A stretch of 64,000 nt of DNA from Phocoenobacter uteri. GTDB taxonomy: Bacteria; Pseudomonadota; Gammaproteobacteria; Enterobacterales; Pasteurellaceae. A program made the translations under genes and the position numbers. The notes beneath the pieces were generated by a model. The model saw nothing but the letters and a program-made list of their open reading frames with translations. It had not been told where the DNA came from and ran no database searches. Positions 16,539-25,941 of this stretch are shown here, piece by piece. Within the stretch, counting starts at the first letter, position 1, and the number at the start of each line of letters is the position of its first letter. The DNA is taken from NCBI RefSeq assembly GCF_900454895.1, contig NZ_UGTA01000001.1:1550001-1614000 (forward strand), in the 5' to 3' direction.

Positions 16539-17084
16539 CTATTTAATTAAACTATTTTTTGAGGCTTTTAAATATTGCAACATTGACCAAATTGTTAAAA
16601 TTGAGGCAATATAAAGGGCGATGAAAGCGGCAATTTCCATTGCAAAATTAAAACGCCATAATAAACCACCAAGAGCTAACATTTGTGCTGTTGTTTTGAC
16701 TTTACCTAACCACGATACCGCGACATTAGCACGTTCGCCGATTTCCGCCATCCATTCACGCAAAGCGGAAATAATAATTTCACGAGAAATCATAATACCT
16801 GCTGGAATAGTAATCCACCAAGTGTGGTAATACTCAACAACGCAAACTAATGCGACGGCGACAAGCACTTTATCGGCAACAGGATCTAAAAATGCGCCTA
16901 AATGTGTCGTTTGGTTCCACTTACGTGCTAAATAACCATCAAACCAGTCCGTTAAACCTGCAATAAAAAAGATGAAAGTTGCAAGCTCTGGTGAATATTT
17001 GAAAGGAAGATAAAAAGCAATCACAAAAAGTGGGATTAAAACCACTCGAAAAAGCGTTAAATAAGTTGGGAAGTTTATTTTCAT
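16539..17084 (-). CDS. pgsA: CDP-diacylglycerol--glycerol-3-phosphate 3-phosphatidyltransferase
   Basis: Committed step of phosphatidylglycerol synthesis in the inner membrane. The CDP-alcohol phosphotransferase motif is complete: D-W-F-D-G-Y-L-A-R, then eight residues, G-AFL-D-PVA-D (about 47-70). About four or five hydrophobic helices are present; length is 181 residues. The ATG at 17084 gives MKINFPTYLTLFRV, the usual start; a TTG three codons upstream would be less typical. No obvious Shine-Dalgarno is seen. The gene is convergent with fbp and divergent from pepN. Confidence 0.95.
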   Translation of the reverse strand: MKINFPTYLTLFRVVLIPLFVIAFYLPFKYSPELATFIFFIAGLTDWFDGYLARKWNQTTHLGAFLDPVADKVLVAVALVCVVEYYHTWWITIPAGIMISREIIISALREWMAEIGERANVAVSWLGKVKTTAQMLALGGLLWRFNFAMEIAAFIALYIASILTIWSMLQYLKASKNSLIK

Positions 17085-17247
17085 TTTGTGCAAAAAGTAA
17101 AGTGAACCAAGTGACTATATTCTATTCTATCAGGGGCAATGATGAAAGCAAAAAACAAAAATAAGCGGTTACTTTTATGAAATTTTTTGTAATTTTTTAT
17201 AAATGTATTAAACTAGACCTTGTAATCTAATTTTCTAAGGAAATTGT

Positions 17248-19860
17248 ATGCAACCGAAAGCAAAATATAGAAAAGATTATCAAGTTCCTGATTTTACTGT
17301 GAGTGAAATCAATCTTGATTTTCAACTCGATTCGAATGAAACAATCGTAACCTCTCTTTTAACTGTGGTACGTAAAAATCCACAAGCAACTCAACTGCGT
17401 TTAGACGGACATAGTTTTGAATTTTTATCCCTAAAATATAACGACTCCGACTTTAAATCTTTCACACAAGATAAAAACTCATTGACTTTAGATCTTTCAA
17501 ATTCTTCTGATGAGCAATTTGTATTAGAAATCAAAACGAAGCTCAATCCAGCAAAAAATACGTCATTACAAGGGTTATACCAGTCTGGTGAAGGCATTTG
17601 TACGCAATGTGAAGCTGAAGGTTTCCGCCAAATTACTTATATGCTTGATCGCCCTGATATACTTGCAAAATATACGACAAAAATCACCGCTTGCAAAACA
17701 CAATTTCCTTTCTTGCTTTCAAACGGTAACCGTATTGCACAAGGCGAACTAGATGACGGTCGTCACTGGGTTCAATGGCAAGATCCTTATCCAAAACCAA
17801 GCTATTTATTTGCGTTAGTCGCGGGCGATTTTGATTTGCTACAAGATACTTTTGTTACAATGAGTGGACGTGAAGTTGCATTAGAAATTTATGTGGATCG
17901 TGGCAATTTAGATCGTGCAACTTGGGCAATGGAAAGCTTAAAACGTGCGATGAAATGGGACGAAGAACGTTTTGGTTTGGAATACGATTTAGATATTTAT
18001 ATGATTGTTGCCGTTGATTTCTTCAATATGGGAGCAATGGAAAACAAAGGCTTGAACGTATTTAACTCTAAATACGTACTAGCTAATCCACAAACCGCAA
18101 CGGATACCGATTACATTGATATTGAGAGTGTGATTGGACACGAATATTTCCACAACTGGACGGGCAACCGAATTACTTGCCGTGATTGGTTCCAGTTAAG
18201 CTTAAAAGAAGGTTTAACGGTATTTAGAGATCAAGAATTTACCGCTGATTTATGGTCTCGTTCAGTGAAACGTATTGAAGATGTACGCTTGCTCCGCTCT
18301 GTTCAATTTGCAGAAGATGCAAGCCCAATGGCACACCCTATTCGCCCTGAAAAAGTCATTGAAATGAATAACTTTTATACGGTCACTGTCTATGAAAAAG
18401 GGGCAGAAGTGATCCGTATGATCCATACTTTATTGGGTGAAGAGTTATTCCAAAAAGGGATGCAATTATATGTAAAAGAAAATGATGGTACTGCGGCAAC
18501 CTGTGAAGATTTCGTTTCTGCAATGGAACGTGCCTCTGAGATCGATTTAACCCAATTCCGCCGTTGGTATAGTCAATCTGGTACACCAGAATTAACAATT
18601 AGTGATGAATATGATGAAAGAAATTACGTTTATCGTTTGCATATCGCTCAGAATACAGAGGCGACAGCAGATCAATTAGATAAATTGAATTTACATATTC
18701 CACTAAAAATTCAACTTTATTCACAAGAAAAAGGCAAAAAACTGAAATTATTACATAAATCTCAGCCTGTAAGTGATGTGCTTGATGTAAAAGAAGATTA
18801 TCAAATTTTTGAATTCCATAATGTGAAACATCAGCCTGTTCCTGCACTATTATGTGATTTTTCAGCACCAGTACGTTTAGATTATAACTATACCAATGAG
18901 CAATTATTGGTGTTATTAAAATATGCGGAAAATGATTTTGTGCGTTGGAATACAATGCAAACCTTGTTTAACAATGAATTACACGAGAATTTAATCCGTT
19001 ATCAGCAAAATGAACCGTTACAATTATCCGAAACGATTATTGAAGCATTAAAATTCGTACTAGCAGACACCAAAGACAATATGCTCACAGCGTTAATGCT
19101 GGCATTACCAAAAGAAACAGAGTTTGCTGAGTTATTCAAAGTTATTGATCCTCAAGGTATTTTTTCTGCACATCGCTTTATGCAACGTGCGATTGCAGCA
19201 GCATTGAAAAATGATTTATTGGATCTTTACTATAAAAATCAAACCCTTACTTATCAGGTTAATGCCACAGATATTGCAAAACGTGCATTGCGTAATACCT
19301 GTTTATCTTATCTTGCTTTCACTTCGCAAGGCAATGAACTCGTTAAATCACACTATGATTTTGCTAATAATATGACTGACACCTTAGCTGCATTAAGTTT
19401 AAGTACCAAAGCAGAGCTAGCGTGTCGAGATGAACTATTAAATGATTTTGAACAAAAATGGCATCACGATGGCTTAGTAATGGATAAATGGTTTGTGATT
19501 CAAGGCAGTCGCCCTGATGAAAATGCGTTGGAAGTGGTACAAAGCTTACTAGAACATCGTAGTTTCAACTTTAAAAATCCAAACCGAGTACGTTCATTGA
19601 TCGGTGGTTTCTGCTCACATAACCCTCGTTTATTCCACGCTATTGATGGTTCTGGTTATCGTTTCTTAGTTGAAATTTTAATTAAATTAAATGAAATCAA
19701 TCCACAAGTTGGTTCTCGTTTAATCGAACCGTTAATTCAATTTTCTCGTTATGATAATCAACGTCAAACCTTAATGCGTCGCAGTTTAAAACGTTTATTA
19801 GAAATTGATAATCTGGCGAGTGATTTATTTGAAAAAATAGATAAAGCGTTACAGCAATAA
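17248..19860 (+). CDS. pepN: Aminopeptidase N (M1 family)
   Basis: Zinc aminopeptidase of cytosolic peptide turnover. The exopeptidase motif GAMEN begins at Gly262 and the zinc motif is H298-E-Y-F-H302 with the third ligand Glu321 (LKEGLTVF). These positions match E. coli PepN within one residue, and the total length (870) also matches. AAGGA precedes the ATG at 17248. The gene is monocistronic, ended by a strong hairpin. Confidence 0.97.
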   Translation: MQPKAKYRKDYQVPDFTVSEINLDFQLDSNETIVTSLLTVVRKNPQATQLRLDGHSFEFLSLKYNDSDFKSFTQDKNSLTLDLSNSSDEQFVLEIKTKLNPAKNTSLQGLYQSGEGICTQCEAEGFRQITYMLDRPDILAKYTTKITACKTQFPFLLSNGNRIAQGELDDGRHWVQWQDPYPKPSYLFALVAGDFDLLQDTFVTMSGREVALEIYVDRGNLDRATWAMESLKRAMKWDEERFGLEYDLDIYMIVAVDFFNMGAMENKGLNVFNSKYVLANPQTATDTDYIDIESVIGHEYFHNWTGNRITCRDWFQLSLKEGLTVFRDQEFTADLWSRSVKRIEDVRLLRSVQFAEDASPMAHPIRPEKVIEMNNFYTVTVYEKGAEVIRMIHTLLGEELFQKGMQLYVKENDGTAATCEDFVSAMERASEIDLTQFRRWYSQSGTPELTISDEYDERNYVYRLHIAQNTEATADQLDKLNLHIPLKIQLYSQEKGKKLKLLHKSQPVSDVLDVKEDYQIFEFHNVKHQPVPALLCDFSAPVRLDYNYTNEQLLVLLKYAENDFVRWNTMQTLFNNELHENLIRYQQNEPLQLSETIIEALKFVLADTKDNMLTALMLALPKETEFAELFKVIDPQGIFSAHRFMQRAIAAALKNDLLDLYYKNQTLTYQVNATDIAKRALRNTCLSYLAFTSQGNELVKSHYDFANNMTDTLAALSLSTKAELACRDELLNDFEQKWHHDGLVMDKWFVIQGSRPDENALEVVQSLLEHRSFNFKNPNRVRSLIGGFCSHNPRLFHAIDGSGYRFLVEILIKLNEINPQVGSRLIEPLIQFSRYDNQRQTLMRRSLKRLLEIDNLASDLFEKIDKALQQ

Positions 19861-19865
19861 CAATG

Positions 19866-19898
19866 AAAAGAGCAGAAATTTCTGCTCTTTTATTTTTT
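19866..19898 (+). terminator. pepN terminator
   Basis: AAAAGAGCAGAAA pairs perfectly with TTTCTGCTCTTTT and is followed by ATTTTTT. Confidence 0.88.
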
Positions 19899-19912
19899 AA
19901 GGAAAGGATATA

Positions 19913-20356
19913 ATGGCACTAAAAATTCCCCCACCAATACTCTTCTTATTCACCGCATTGCTAATGAAACTAATGCCTAATATGGAGATTTTTCAATGTC
20001 ATATCGATATCGGTGTGATTATTTTGCTTACCATAATAGGTGTTATAATTGATGTTTTCAGCCTATTTGCATTTTTTAAACAAAAAACGACCGCTAGCCC
20101 TTTTACTCCCCAAAATAGTTCAGCCCTTATCACAACAGGTATTTATCAAATAACACGTAATCCAATGTATTTAAGCTTAGCATTGTATCTTGGGGCTTGG
20201 GGAATATGGTTAGGAAACCTGCTCTCTTTAAGCGGAATAGTTCTATTTTGTGGATACATCACTTATTTTCAAATTATCCCAGAAGAATACTATTTAGAGA
20301 AAATCTTTGGCGATGAATATCGTATCTATAAACAAAAAGTGAGACGCTGGCTTTAA
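19913..20356 (+). CDS. Isoprenylcysteine carboxyl methyltransferase-like membrane protein
   Basis: A 147-residue protein with hydrophobic segments at about 8-25, 32-55 and 88-125. GIYQITRNPMYLSLALYLGAWG is the SAM-binding signature (TRNPMY) of the ICMT/PEMT-like small methyltransferases, and the C-terminus EEYYLEKIFGDEYRIYKQKVRRW has the conserved E-FG-EY--YK pattern. Bacterial members methylate unknown substrates, so none is assigned. AAGGA lies 8-10 bases before the ATG. The start follows the pepN terminator, so it needs its own promoter, which I cannot identify. Confidence 0.8.
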   Translation: MALKIPPPILFLFTALLMKLMPNMEIFQCHIDIGVIILLTIIGVIIDVFSLFAFFKQKTTASPFTPQNSSALITTGIYQITRNPMYLSLALYLGAWGIWLGNLLSLSGIVLFCGYITYFQIIPEEYYLEKIFGDEYRIYKQKVRRWL

Positions 20357-20389
20357 GCTATAAATTCAATCTCTAAAATGGTTATCTAT

Positions 20390-20411
20390 TTTTGCGATCT
20401 CAATCGCAAAA
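20390..20411. promoter_or_regulatory. CRP-S site (competence regulon) upstream of comN
   Basis: TGCGA (20393-20397), TCTCAA, TCGCA (20404-20408), flanked by T-rich and A-rich arms. The TGCGA core instead of TGTGA defines the CRP-S sites that need both CRP and Sxy in Pasteurellaceae. It is 82 bases before the comN start. The same inverted repeat could be mistaken for a terminator. Confidence 0.88.
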
Positions 20412-20481
20412 AATAGAATGTTCAATTTACTTCATACATAAAAAATTCTAGTCTAGCCCTCTCATATAACAAGGATTTTTT

Positions 20482-21018
20482 ATGTTCCCAACGTCGTTTA
20501 AATCATTTACCTTAATTGAAATACTCGTGACTTTAACGATTTTAGTTATCAGCGTTCATTTCATTTTACCTGCTATTTTTAAATTACAAGATAATATAAA
20601 ACTTGAAAATGAACTCTCTCAATTTACCGCTTTTATTTACCAAGTCCAAACCAGAGCACGTTATCATAAAAAAAGCTATTCAGTAGTATTGTCCCAAGAC
20701 CTGAAAAGTCAGCAATGGTGTGCGATTGCGATTAAAAAGAAAGGTCGCCGTAACCAAAAATGTAACTGTTTAAATTTGCAAAATTGCAATAAATTTAGTG
20801 AATTTCTGTTATATAAAAATACCTTTAAAACATCACAGCTAAAAACACGTTTACTATATCCAAGAATCTTTTTAAGCATTGATGGAAAAAGGGCTCACTC
20901 AGAAGAAAAATGCCTAAAAATTGCTGTGAATCTGCAAAATCAAATCTTACAATTCAAACCAAGTGGAATCATCTATGCCCTATCGACCAATAAAAACAGC
21001 CGCTGTCGTCGTTACTAA
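20482..21018 (+). CDS. comN: Competence pseudopilin ComN (PpdA-like)
   Basis: Prepilin-like protein of the DNA-uptake machinery. The N-terminus MFPTSFKSFTLIEILVTLTI carries a type IV prepilin motif (FTLIE with Glu+5) before one hydrophobic helix. It is unusual in having Ser instead of Gly before the Phe; the residue at the cleavage position should be checked. The body is basic, with a Cys cluster (CNCLNLQNC). AAGGA precedes the ATG. It is first in comN-comO-comP-comQ-recC, the same order as HI0938-HI0942 in H. influenzae and ppdA-ppdB-ygdB-ppdC-recC in E. coli. Confidence 0.88.
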   Translation: MFPTSFKSFTLIEILVTLTILVISVHFILPAIFKLQDNIKLENELSQFTAFIYQVQTRARYHKKSYSVVLSQDLKSQQWCAIAIKKKGRRNQKCNCLNLQNCNKFSEFLLYKNTFKTSQLKTRLLYPRIFLSIDGKRAHSEEKCLKIAVNLQNQILQFKPSGIIYALSTNKNSRCRRY

Positions 21019-21682
21019 ACAGATGAGAGGTATAACCTTAATCGAATTTATTATTTCATCGAGCTTAATGTTACTTATCCTCTTTTCTCTGAGCTTTTTT
21101 TACCAAAATAGCTACAAAAATACAAAAAAATTACAAACGATATTATTTTTACAGCAACAATCTTATCAGCTACTAAATTCATTAAAACCTCATATTGAAC
21201 ATATCTCTTTTCAAGGATTAAACCGAGAAAATAGCAATTATGATTTATTTAAAAATCAGCTGAAAACCGTTAATTTGCTAGAAAATTGCCTGATTTTTTT
21301 CTACGATCTGAATCAAGATGGTTGCATTGGAAAAAGGCGGACAAAAAAGAGCCCATGTCGCACCTCCTTGCATAATATGACAACACGTATCGCCGAAGAA
21401 ATTTTTGGTTTTAAACTAAAAAATCAGGAAATGTATATGCTAAATATCAGCAAAAAACAAAATAATTGCTCAGCTATACAATGTAAACAAATTCTCAATT
21501 CTTGTGATAAAGGTTATTGGACAAAATTAACAGAAAAAAACAATTTTAAAGTAACAAAACTACATTTTTTATGGTTAAAAGAAAATCATATTTTAAAAAT
21601 TACGTTAACCTTAATGAAGAATAAACACCACTACACCAGCCATTCTTATATTTATATTCTAAATGATGAACAAACAAATTAA
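20975..21682 (+). CDS. comO: Competence pseudopilin ComO (PpdB-like)
   Basis: Prepilin-like protein. MRG-ITLIEFIISSSLMLLILF is a short prepilin leader ending in Gly with Glu+5, followed by one transmembrane helix. The start is ambiguous. ATG 20975 overlaps comN by 44 bases and gives a longer leader. ATG 21023, five bases after the comN stop, gives the minimal MRG leader. A GTG at 20963 is least likely. The body has several cysteines. The gene overlaps comP by 20 bases, consistent with a tightly coupled operon. Confidence 0.82.
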   Translation: MPYRPIKTAAVVVTKQMRGITLIEFIISSSLMLLILFSLSFFYQNSYKNTKKLQTILFLQQQSYQLLNSLKPHIEHISFQGLNRENSNYDLFKNQLKTVNLLENCLIFFYDLNQDGCIGKRRTKKSPCRTSLHNMTTRIAEEIFGFKLKNQEMYMLNISKKQNNCSAIQCKQILNSCDKGYWTKLTEKNNFKVTKLHFLWLKENHILKITLTLMKNKHHYTSHSYIYILNDEQTN

Positions 21683-22322
21683 CGCCTCAGTTGGACTTAT
21701 TTCTATGTTGCTATTAGTGAGCATATTGGTCGTGATTTTTATTGCGAAAGATAATCTTATTCGCACGGAGAAAATCACACAAAATTATTATCATCAATAT
21801 TTAAAAAGAAAATTTAATTTGATGAAAACCCGACATCAAGATAAAAATACCTTGTGCCAGTTTTATAAAAAAGAGGAAATAAAAATAAATATAAGCGGTC
21901 AAATTTTTGCACTTTTTTGCAAAAAAAAGACTATCTTTAAAATTAAACCAACCACAAAAAAATATATTTCCTTTAATAATATTCATCAATATTTAGATAT
22001 TGCATCTTATCAAAATAGTATTATTTATATTCAATCATTAGCCGATTTACCGAAAACATCACGCTCTAATCCAAGCATTGTGATCGCAATGAATCCAATA
22101 GATGGAAAATTAACACGAAATTTTTACGGTATTCTGATTACGAATTATTTTTTTGATATCACAGGAAAAAAATTCTACGGCAAGCTCTATTCTTCTTATG
22201 ATAATCAGCGTGAAGAACGAAATTTATCGTATAACAAAACGGTCATTAAAAATATTCAGAAAAAATATGCACTTTGGCGTTATATCCCACATTCACAACA
22301 TTTATTACACGAGAAAGAGTAA
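21663..22322 (+). CDS. comP: Competence protein ComP (YgdB-like)
   Basis: A 219-residue protein with an N-terminal hydrophobic helix (ASVGLISMLLLVSILVVIFIA, about 8-28) preceded by a short basic leader. It lacks the canonical prepilin Glu+5, as is usual for the third gene of this cluster. The remainder is basic and Lys-rich. It overlaps comO by 20 bases, and its TAA overlaps the comQ ATG (TAATG). A USS is embedded in the coding sequence at 21891-21923. Confidence 0.8.
   Translation: MMNKQINASVGLISMLLLVSILVVIFIAKDNLIRTEKITQNYYHQYLKRKFNLMKTRHQDKNTLCQFYKKEEIKINISGQIFALFCKKKTIFKIKPTTKKYISFNNIHQYLDIASYQNSIIYIQSLADLPKTSRSNPSIVIAMNPIDGKLTRNFYGILITNYFFDITGKKFYGKLYSSYDNQREERNLSYNKTVIKNIQKKYALWRYIPHSQHLLHEKE
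21891..21923 (+). repeat. DNA uptake signal sequence inside comP
   Basis: ATAAGCGGTCAAATTTTTGC followed by ACTTTTTTGCAAAA is a near-ideal Apl USS lying in the reading frame of a DNA-uptake gene. Confidence 0.75.
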
Positions 22323-22615
22323 TGCCTAACATCTTCAAAGCAGAAAGTTTTATAAGCCTAAACACTGCCCTGTTAATCAGTATTATTTTAGTACTGAGCT
22401 ACACCAAATGGCAAAATTATGCCCATCAAAAACAACAACAAAATCATCAACAATTACAGGCTATGCAGATAGCCGAAAATCAACTTATATTAACTACCAT
22501 CGGGCAACCTTGTGAAAAAATGGTGCTTCAAAATAACATTCATTTTAAGATTGGCTGTTTTCAAAATGAGATTCAAGTAGAATACCCCACTGGTGAATTT
22601 CAATTAACCCCTTGA
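22322..22615 (+). CDS. comQ: Competence pseudopilin-like ComQ (PpdC-like)
   Basis: A 97-residue protein with one N-terminal hydrophobic helix (ISLNTALLISIILVLSY, about 12-28). It is followed by a Gln/His-rich stretch and two cysteines likely to form a disulfide (PCEKM...IGCFQ). The ATG overlaps the comP stop as TAATG and is chosen over an upstream frame inside comP. Position just before recC matches ComQ/PpdC. Confidence 0.8.
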   Translation: MPNIFKAESFISLNTALLISIILVLSYTKWQNYAHQKQQQNHQQLQAMQIAENQLILTTIGQPCEKMVLQNNIHFKIGCFQNEIQVEYPTGEFQLTP

Positions 22616-22667
22616 AACTCGGATCAAATAATAGGACAATCGTCACAGATTGTGAAAAGAGAATATT

Positions 22668-25600
22668 ATGTTTACGGTTTATTATTCAAATCAACTTGAA
22701 ATCCATAAAGAATTTTTATTGCGTCTTTTAAAACTACGCTCTAATGCCAACCCTTTTGAAGCTGACACTATTTTGGTACAAAGTAGTGGGATGGCTCAAT
22801 GGTTACAAATGGAAATCGCTCAGGAGCAAGGTATTGCTGCTAACCTTGAGTTTCCGTTTCCTACTCGTTTTTTATGGCAACAATACCGTAATTTATTACC
22901 AAATCTTCCAAAAGAAAATATTTTCGCCCCTCATCTTACCGTTTGGGAGATTATGCAACTTATCCCCAATTTCGTAAAACAAGAGGCATTTAAAGCATTA
23001 CGTCTTTACTTAGGCGAGAATGCAGAACAATATAAGCTCTATCAGCTTGCCAAAGCCGTTGCTGATTTATTCGACCAATATTTGGTTTATCGTCCCCATT
23101 GGTTAATCTGCTGGGAAAACAATAAAAATAGTGATGTTTTAAATGAAATCATTCAACAAAACCCGACTTTAAGCAACGATTTAAAAACACATATTCAAAC
23201 CGAAATTCAGTGGCAAAGTCAGCTATGGAATGCACTTGTAGGTCAATTAAAACAAAAAACCACAGAAGCGATTTTTAATACCTCACACCGTGCTTATTTT
23301 CAACAGTTCTTCTTTGATAAATTAGAAAATTTAACTGAATTCGAAAAACAAAAATTGCCTGAGCGTATTTTTATTTTTGGTATTTCATCACTTCCTATTT
23401 CTCAGCTTGATACCCTTGAAAAATTAAGCCAATATTGTGATGTTCATCTCTTTTTCTTAAATCCAAGTCAATATTATTGGGGAAATATTTTAGAACAAAA
23501 AACCCTTGATAAAATGGCACTTTCTCAAAAAAGTATTCAAGTCATTACCGAAGGAAATAGCTTGCTTGCAACTTGGGGAAAACAAGGGCGTGATTTTCTC
23601 AACACCTTAATGGATTTTCAAAATAATGAGCATTCTTTTTATCATTCACCGATACAAGACAACTCTCATTTACTGGCACAAATTCAACAAAGCTTGCTGG
23701 ATTTAGAAGATAATTATACGTTTAATATTCAGAAAACAGATCGCTCATTGCAAATTCATTCTTGCCATAGTCCGTTGCGTGAGGTAGAAGTATTACACGA
23801 TCAATTACTACATCTTTTTGAGCAAAATCCTGAACTATTGCCAAAAGATATTATTGTAATGTCGCCAAATATTGATTTTTATGCCCCTTATATCACGGCC
23901 GTTTTTGAGCAATTTAAACGTCAGGATCCTCGTTATATTCCATACTGTCTATGCGATCAAAGCGTACAAGCGGTTGATCCAATTATTCATAGTTTTCTCT
24001 CATTGCTAAAAATAAAAGAAGCAAAATTTAGTGGTGAAGAAATATTAGCACTATTAGACATTACTGCTATCCAAAAACGTTACCAATTTTCAACAAGTCA
24101 GATTGAACAACTACGCTACTGGATCAATCAAGCAGGGATTCGTTCGGGTTTAGTCCTCAACCATAGTAACTGGCAAAATTATAATTCATGGGAAAATGGT
24201 TTAAACCGTTTATTGCTCGGTTCAGCACTAAAAGAAGAAAATGGTGTTTGGCAAGAAAGTGTTGCAGTGGATGAAAGCTACGGATTAAATGCTGAAATAA
24301 GTGGTCAATTAAATCAATTTATTTGCAAATTATCAGACTGGATTACTTTTATTAGTGAGTCACATTCAATGGAGCAGTGGCAAACCGCATTACTACAACT
24401 TCTCAATGATTTTTATTTTGAAGATGAAACTAATACCCATAGCCTATTACAACTTCATAATGCAATTGCAAAAATTACTGAAAATATCACCGCTTGCCAG
24501 TTTGATGAAAATATCAGTGATGAGATTATTATCAGTCTATTAAACGATCAATTAGAAGAGAATAAAGTCCAACTTAATTTTCTAGCAGGACGGGTTAATT
24601 TTGCAACCCTGTTACCAATGCGAGCAATTCCATTTAAAGTAGTTTGCTTACTTGGAATGAATGAAAAAGACTTCCCTCGTCAATATCATCAAAATAATTT
24701 CAATTTAATGAACTACGCCCCACAAAAAGGGGATCGTGCAAAACGTGATGATGATCGCTATCTATTTTTAGAAGCCTTGCTTTCTGCTCAAGATATTTTT
24801 TATATCAGCTATGTAGGGCAAAATTTAACAAAAAATCAGGCTGAATTACCTTCTGTTTTAGTTTCACAACTTTGTGACTATCTCTCGAAAAATCAGCCAG
24901 AAAATTTCTTTGAAAAAAATGTTATTCATCATCCAATGACGCCTTTCAGTCCTGATAATTTCAAAGAGAACTCGAACGCTTCTTATGCACAACATTGGTT
25001 GGATACATTAACACCGCAACAAATTCAACCTGATTTCTTAACATCTATTAACCACCAAGCTGAAATTACTCAACTTGATCTTGATGATTTAATTCGATTT
25101 TTACAACAACCAATCAAATACTTCTTTAATCATCACTTGGGTATCCACTTCTCTTCAACAGAAAATAACAGCGTAGAAAGTGAACCTTTTATCCTTTCTA
25201 ATTTAGAGAAATATCAACTCAATGATCAACTTTTAACAACGAACCAGCAAAATTTTGATGATTTTTTTGAAAAAGAAAAGTATAAAGGTAGCTTGCCTGT
25301 GAATGCTTTTGGAAAAATTAGTAAAACACAACTAATCGAGGAGCTACAACCTCTTTATGATGCGATGGAACCTTATTTAACCAAGAAAAATGAGACAAAA
25401 ACATTAGAATATACAAATAACTTTTTGATATTAAATGCAAATCTTCATTTTTCTCAAAATAACCAAGTTGTACTTTACAGAGTGGGCGATTTACGAGATA
25501 AAGATATTATTCAAGCTTGGCTGTATCATTTAATGTTGCAACTTCAATATCCAAATAGTACAGTTATCTTTTTCTTCAAACCGAAAAAAGCTCAAAATAA

Positions 25601-25928
25601 AGTAGGAAAATTAACTTTTAATCCTGTGGATAATGAACTTGCAGCACAGTTATTGAATCAATACATTCAAGATTATTTATACTCATTTAGTGAGCTAAAA
25701 TGGGGAATTTCTCAGGAATTGGAAGGATTTTTTAAAGAAAAAGCAGATGAAAATAACGAAGAATTTACCCAAAATTATTTAAATAAGTTAATCAGTAACG
25801 ATCGCGACCAAGATCGTATATACTTACAGCGTATTACAACACAAACAAGCGGTCTAAATTATTCCGAAATTTACCAAAAAACCCAACAGTGGTTTGAAGT
25901 AATGTGGAACAACAAAATTATTCAATAA
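22668..25928 (+). CDS. recC: Exodeoxyribonuclease V gamma subunit RecC
   Basis: Subunit of the RecBCD helicase-nuclease that recognises Chi. At 1086 residues it is close to E. coli RecC. The opening MFTVYYSNQLEIHKEFLL, then VQSSGMAQWLQMEIA and LEFPFPTRFLWQQYR, are signature RecC segments. GMNEKDFPRQ...RAKRDDDRYLFLEALLSA in the middle matches the inactive second helicase-like domain. recB and recD are not in the window, as in other Pasteurellaceae. It lies 52 bases after comQ and may be partly read from the com promoter. A USS sits near its 3' end (about 25845). Confidence 0.96.
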   Translation: MFTVYYSNQLEIHKEFLLRLLKLRSNANPFEADTILVQSSGMAQWLQMEIAQEQGIAANLEFPFPTRFLWQQYRNLLPNLPKENIFAPHLTVWEIMQLIPNFVKQEAFKALRLYLGENAEQYKLYQLAKAVADLFDQYLVYRPHWLICWENNKNSDVLNEIIQQNPTLSNDLKTHIQTEIQWQSQLWNALVGQLKQKTTEAIFNTSHRAYFQQFFFDKLENLTEFEKQKLPERIFIFGISSLPISQLDTLEKLSQYCDVHLFFLNPSQYYWGNILEQKTLDKMALSQKSIQVITEGNSLLATWGKQGRDFLNTLMDFQNNEHSFYHSPIQDNSHLLAQIQQSLLDLEDNYTFNIQKTDRSLQIHSCHSPLREVEVLHDQLLHLFEQNPELLPKDIIVMSPNIDFYAPYITAVFEQFKRQDPRYIPYCLCDQSVQAVDPIIHSFLSLLKIKEAKFSGEEILALLDITAIQKRYQFSTSQIEQLRYWINQAGIRSGLVLNHSNWQNYNSWENGLNRLLLGSALKEENGVWQESVAVDESYGLNAEISGQLNQFICKLSDWITFISESHSMEQWQTALLQLLNDFYFEDETNTHSLLQLHNAIAKITENITACQFDENISDEIIISLLNDQLEENKVQLNFLAGRVNFATLLPMRAIPFKVVCLLGMNEKDFPRQYHQNNFNLMNYAPQKGDRAKRDDDRYLFLEALLSAQDIFYISYVGQNLTKNQAELPSVLVSQLCDYLSKNQPENFFEKNVIHHPMTPFSPDNFKENSNASYAQHWLDTLTPQQIQPDFLTSINHQAEITQLDLDDLIRFLQQPIKYFFNHHLGIHFSSTENNSVESEPFILSNLEKYQLNDQLLTTNQQNFDDFFEKEKYKGSLPVNAFGKISKTQLIEELQPLYDAMEPYLTKKNETKTLEYTNNFLILNANLHFSQNNQVVLYRVGDLRDKDIIQAWLYHLMLQLQYPNSTVIFFFKPKKAQNKVGKLTFNPVDNELAAQLLNQYIQDYLYSFSELKWGISQELEGFFKEKADENNEEFTQNYLNKLISNDRDQDRIYLQRITTQTSGLNYSEIYQKTQQWFEVMWNNKIIQ

Positions 25929-25941
25929 ATGGACATCAATT

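Noticed and set aside
20390..20411. Intrinsic terminator after the methyltransferase-like gene
   Set aside because: The inverted repeat with T and A flanks looks like a terminator, but TGCGA-N6-TCGCA before comN identifies a CRP-S site. A dual role is possible but not needed.
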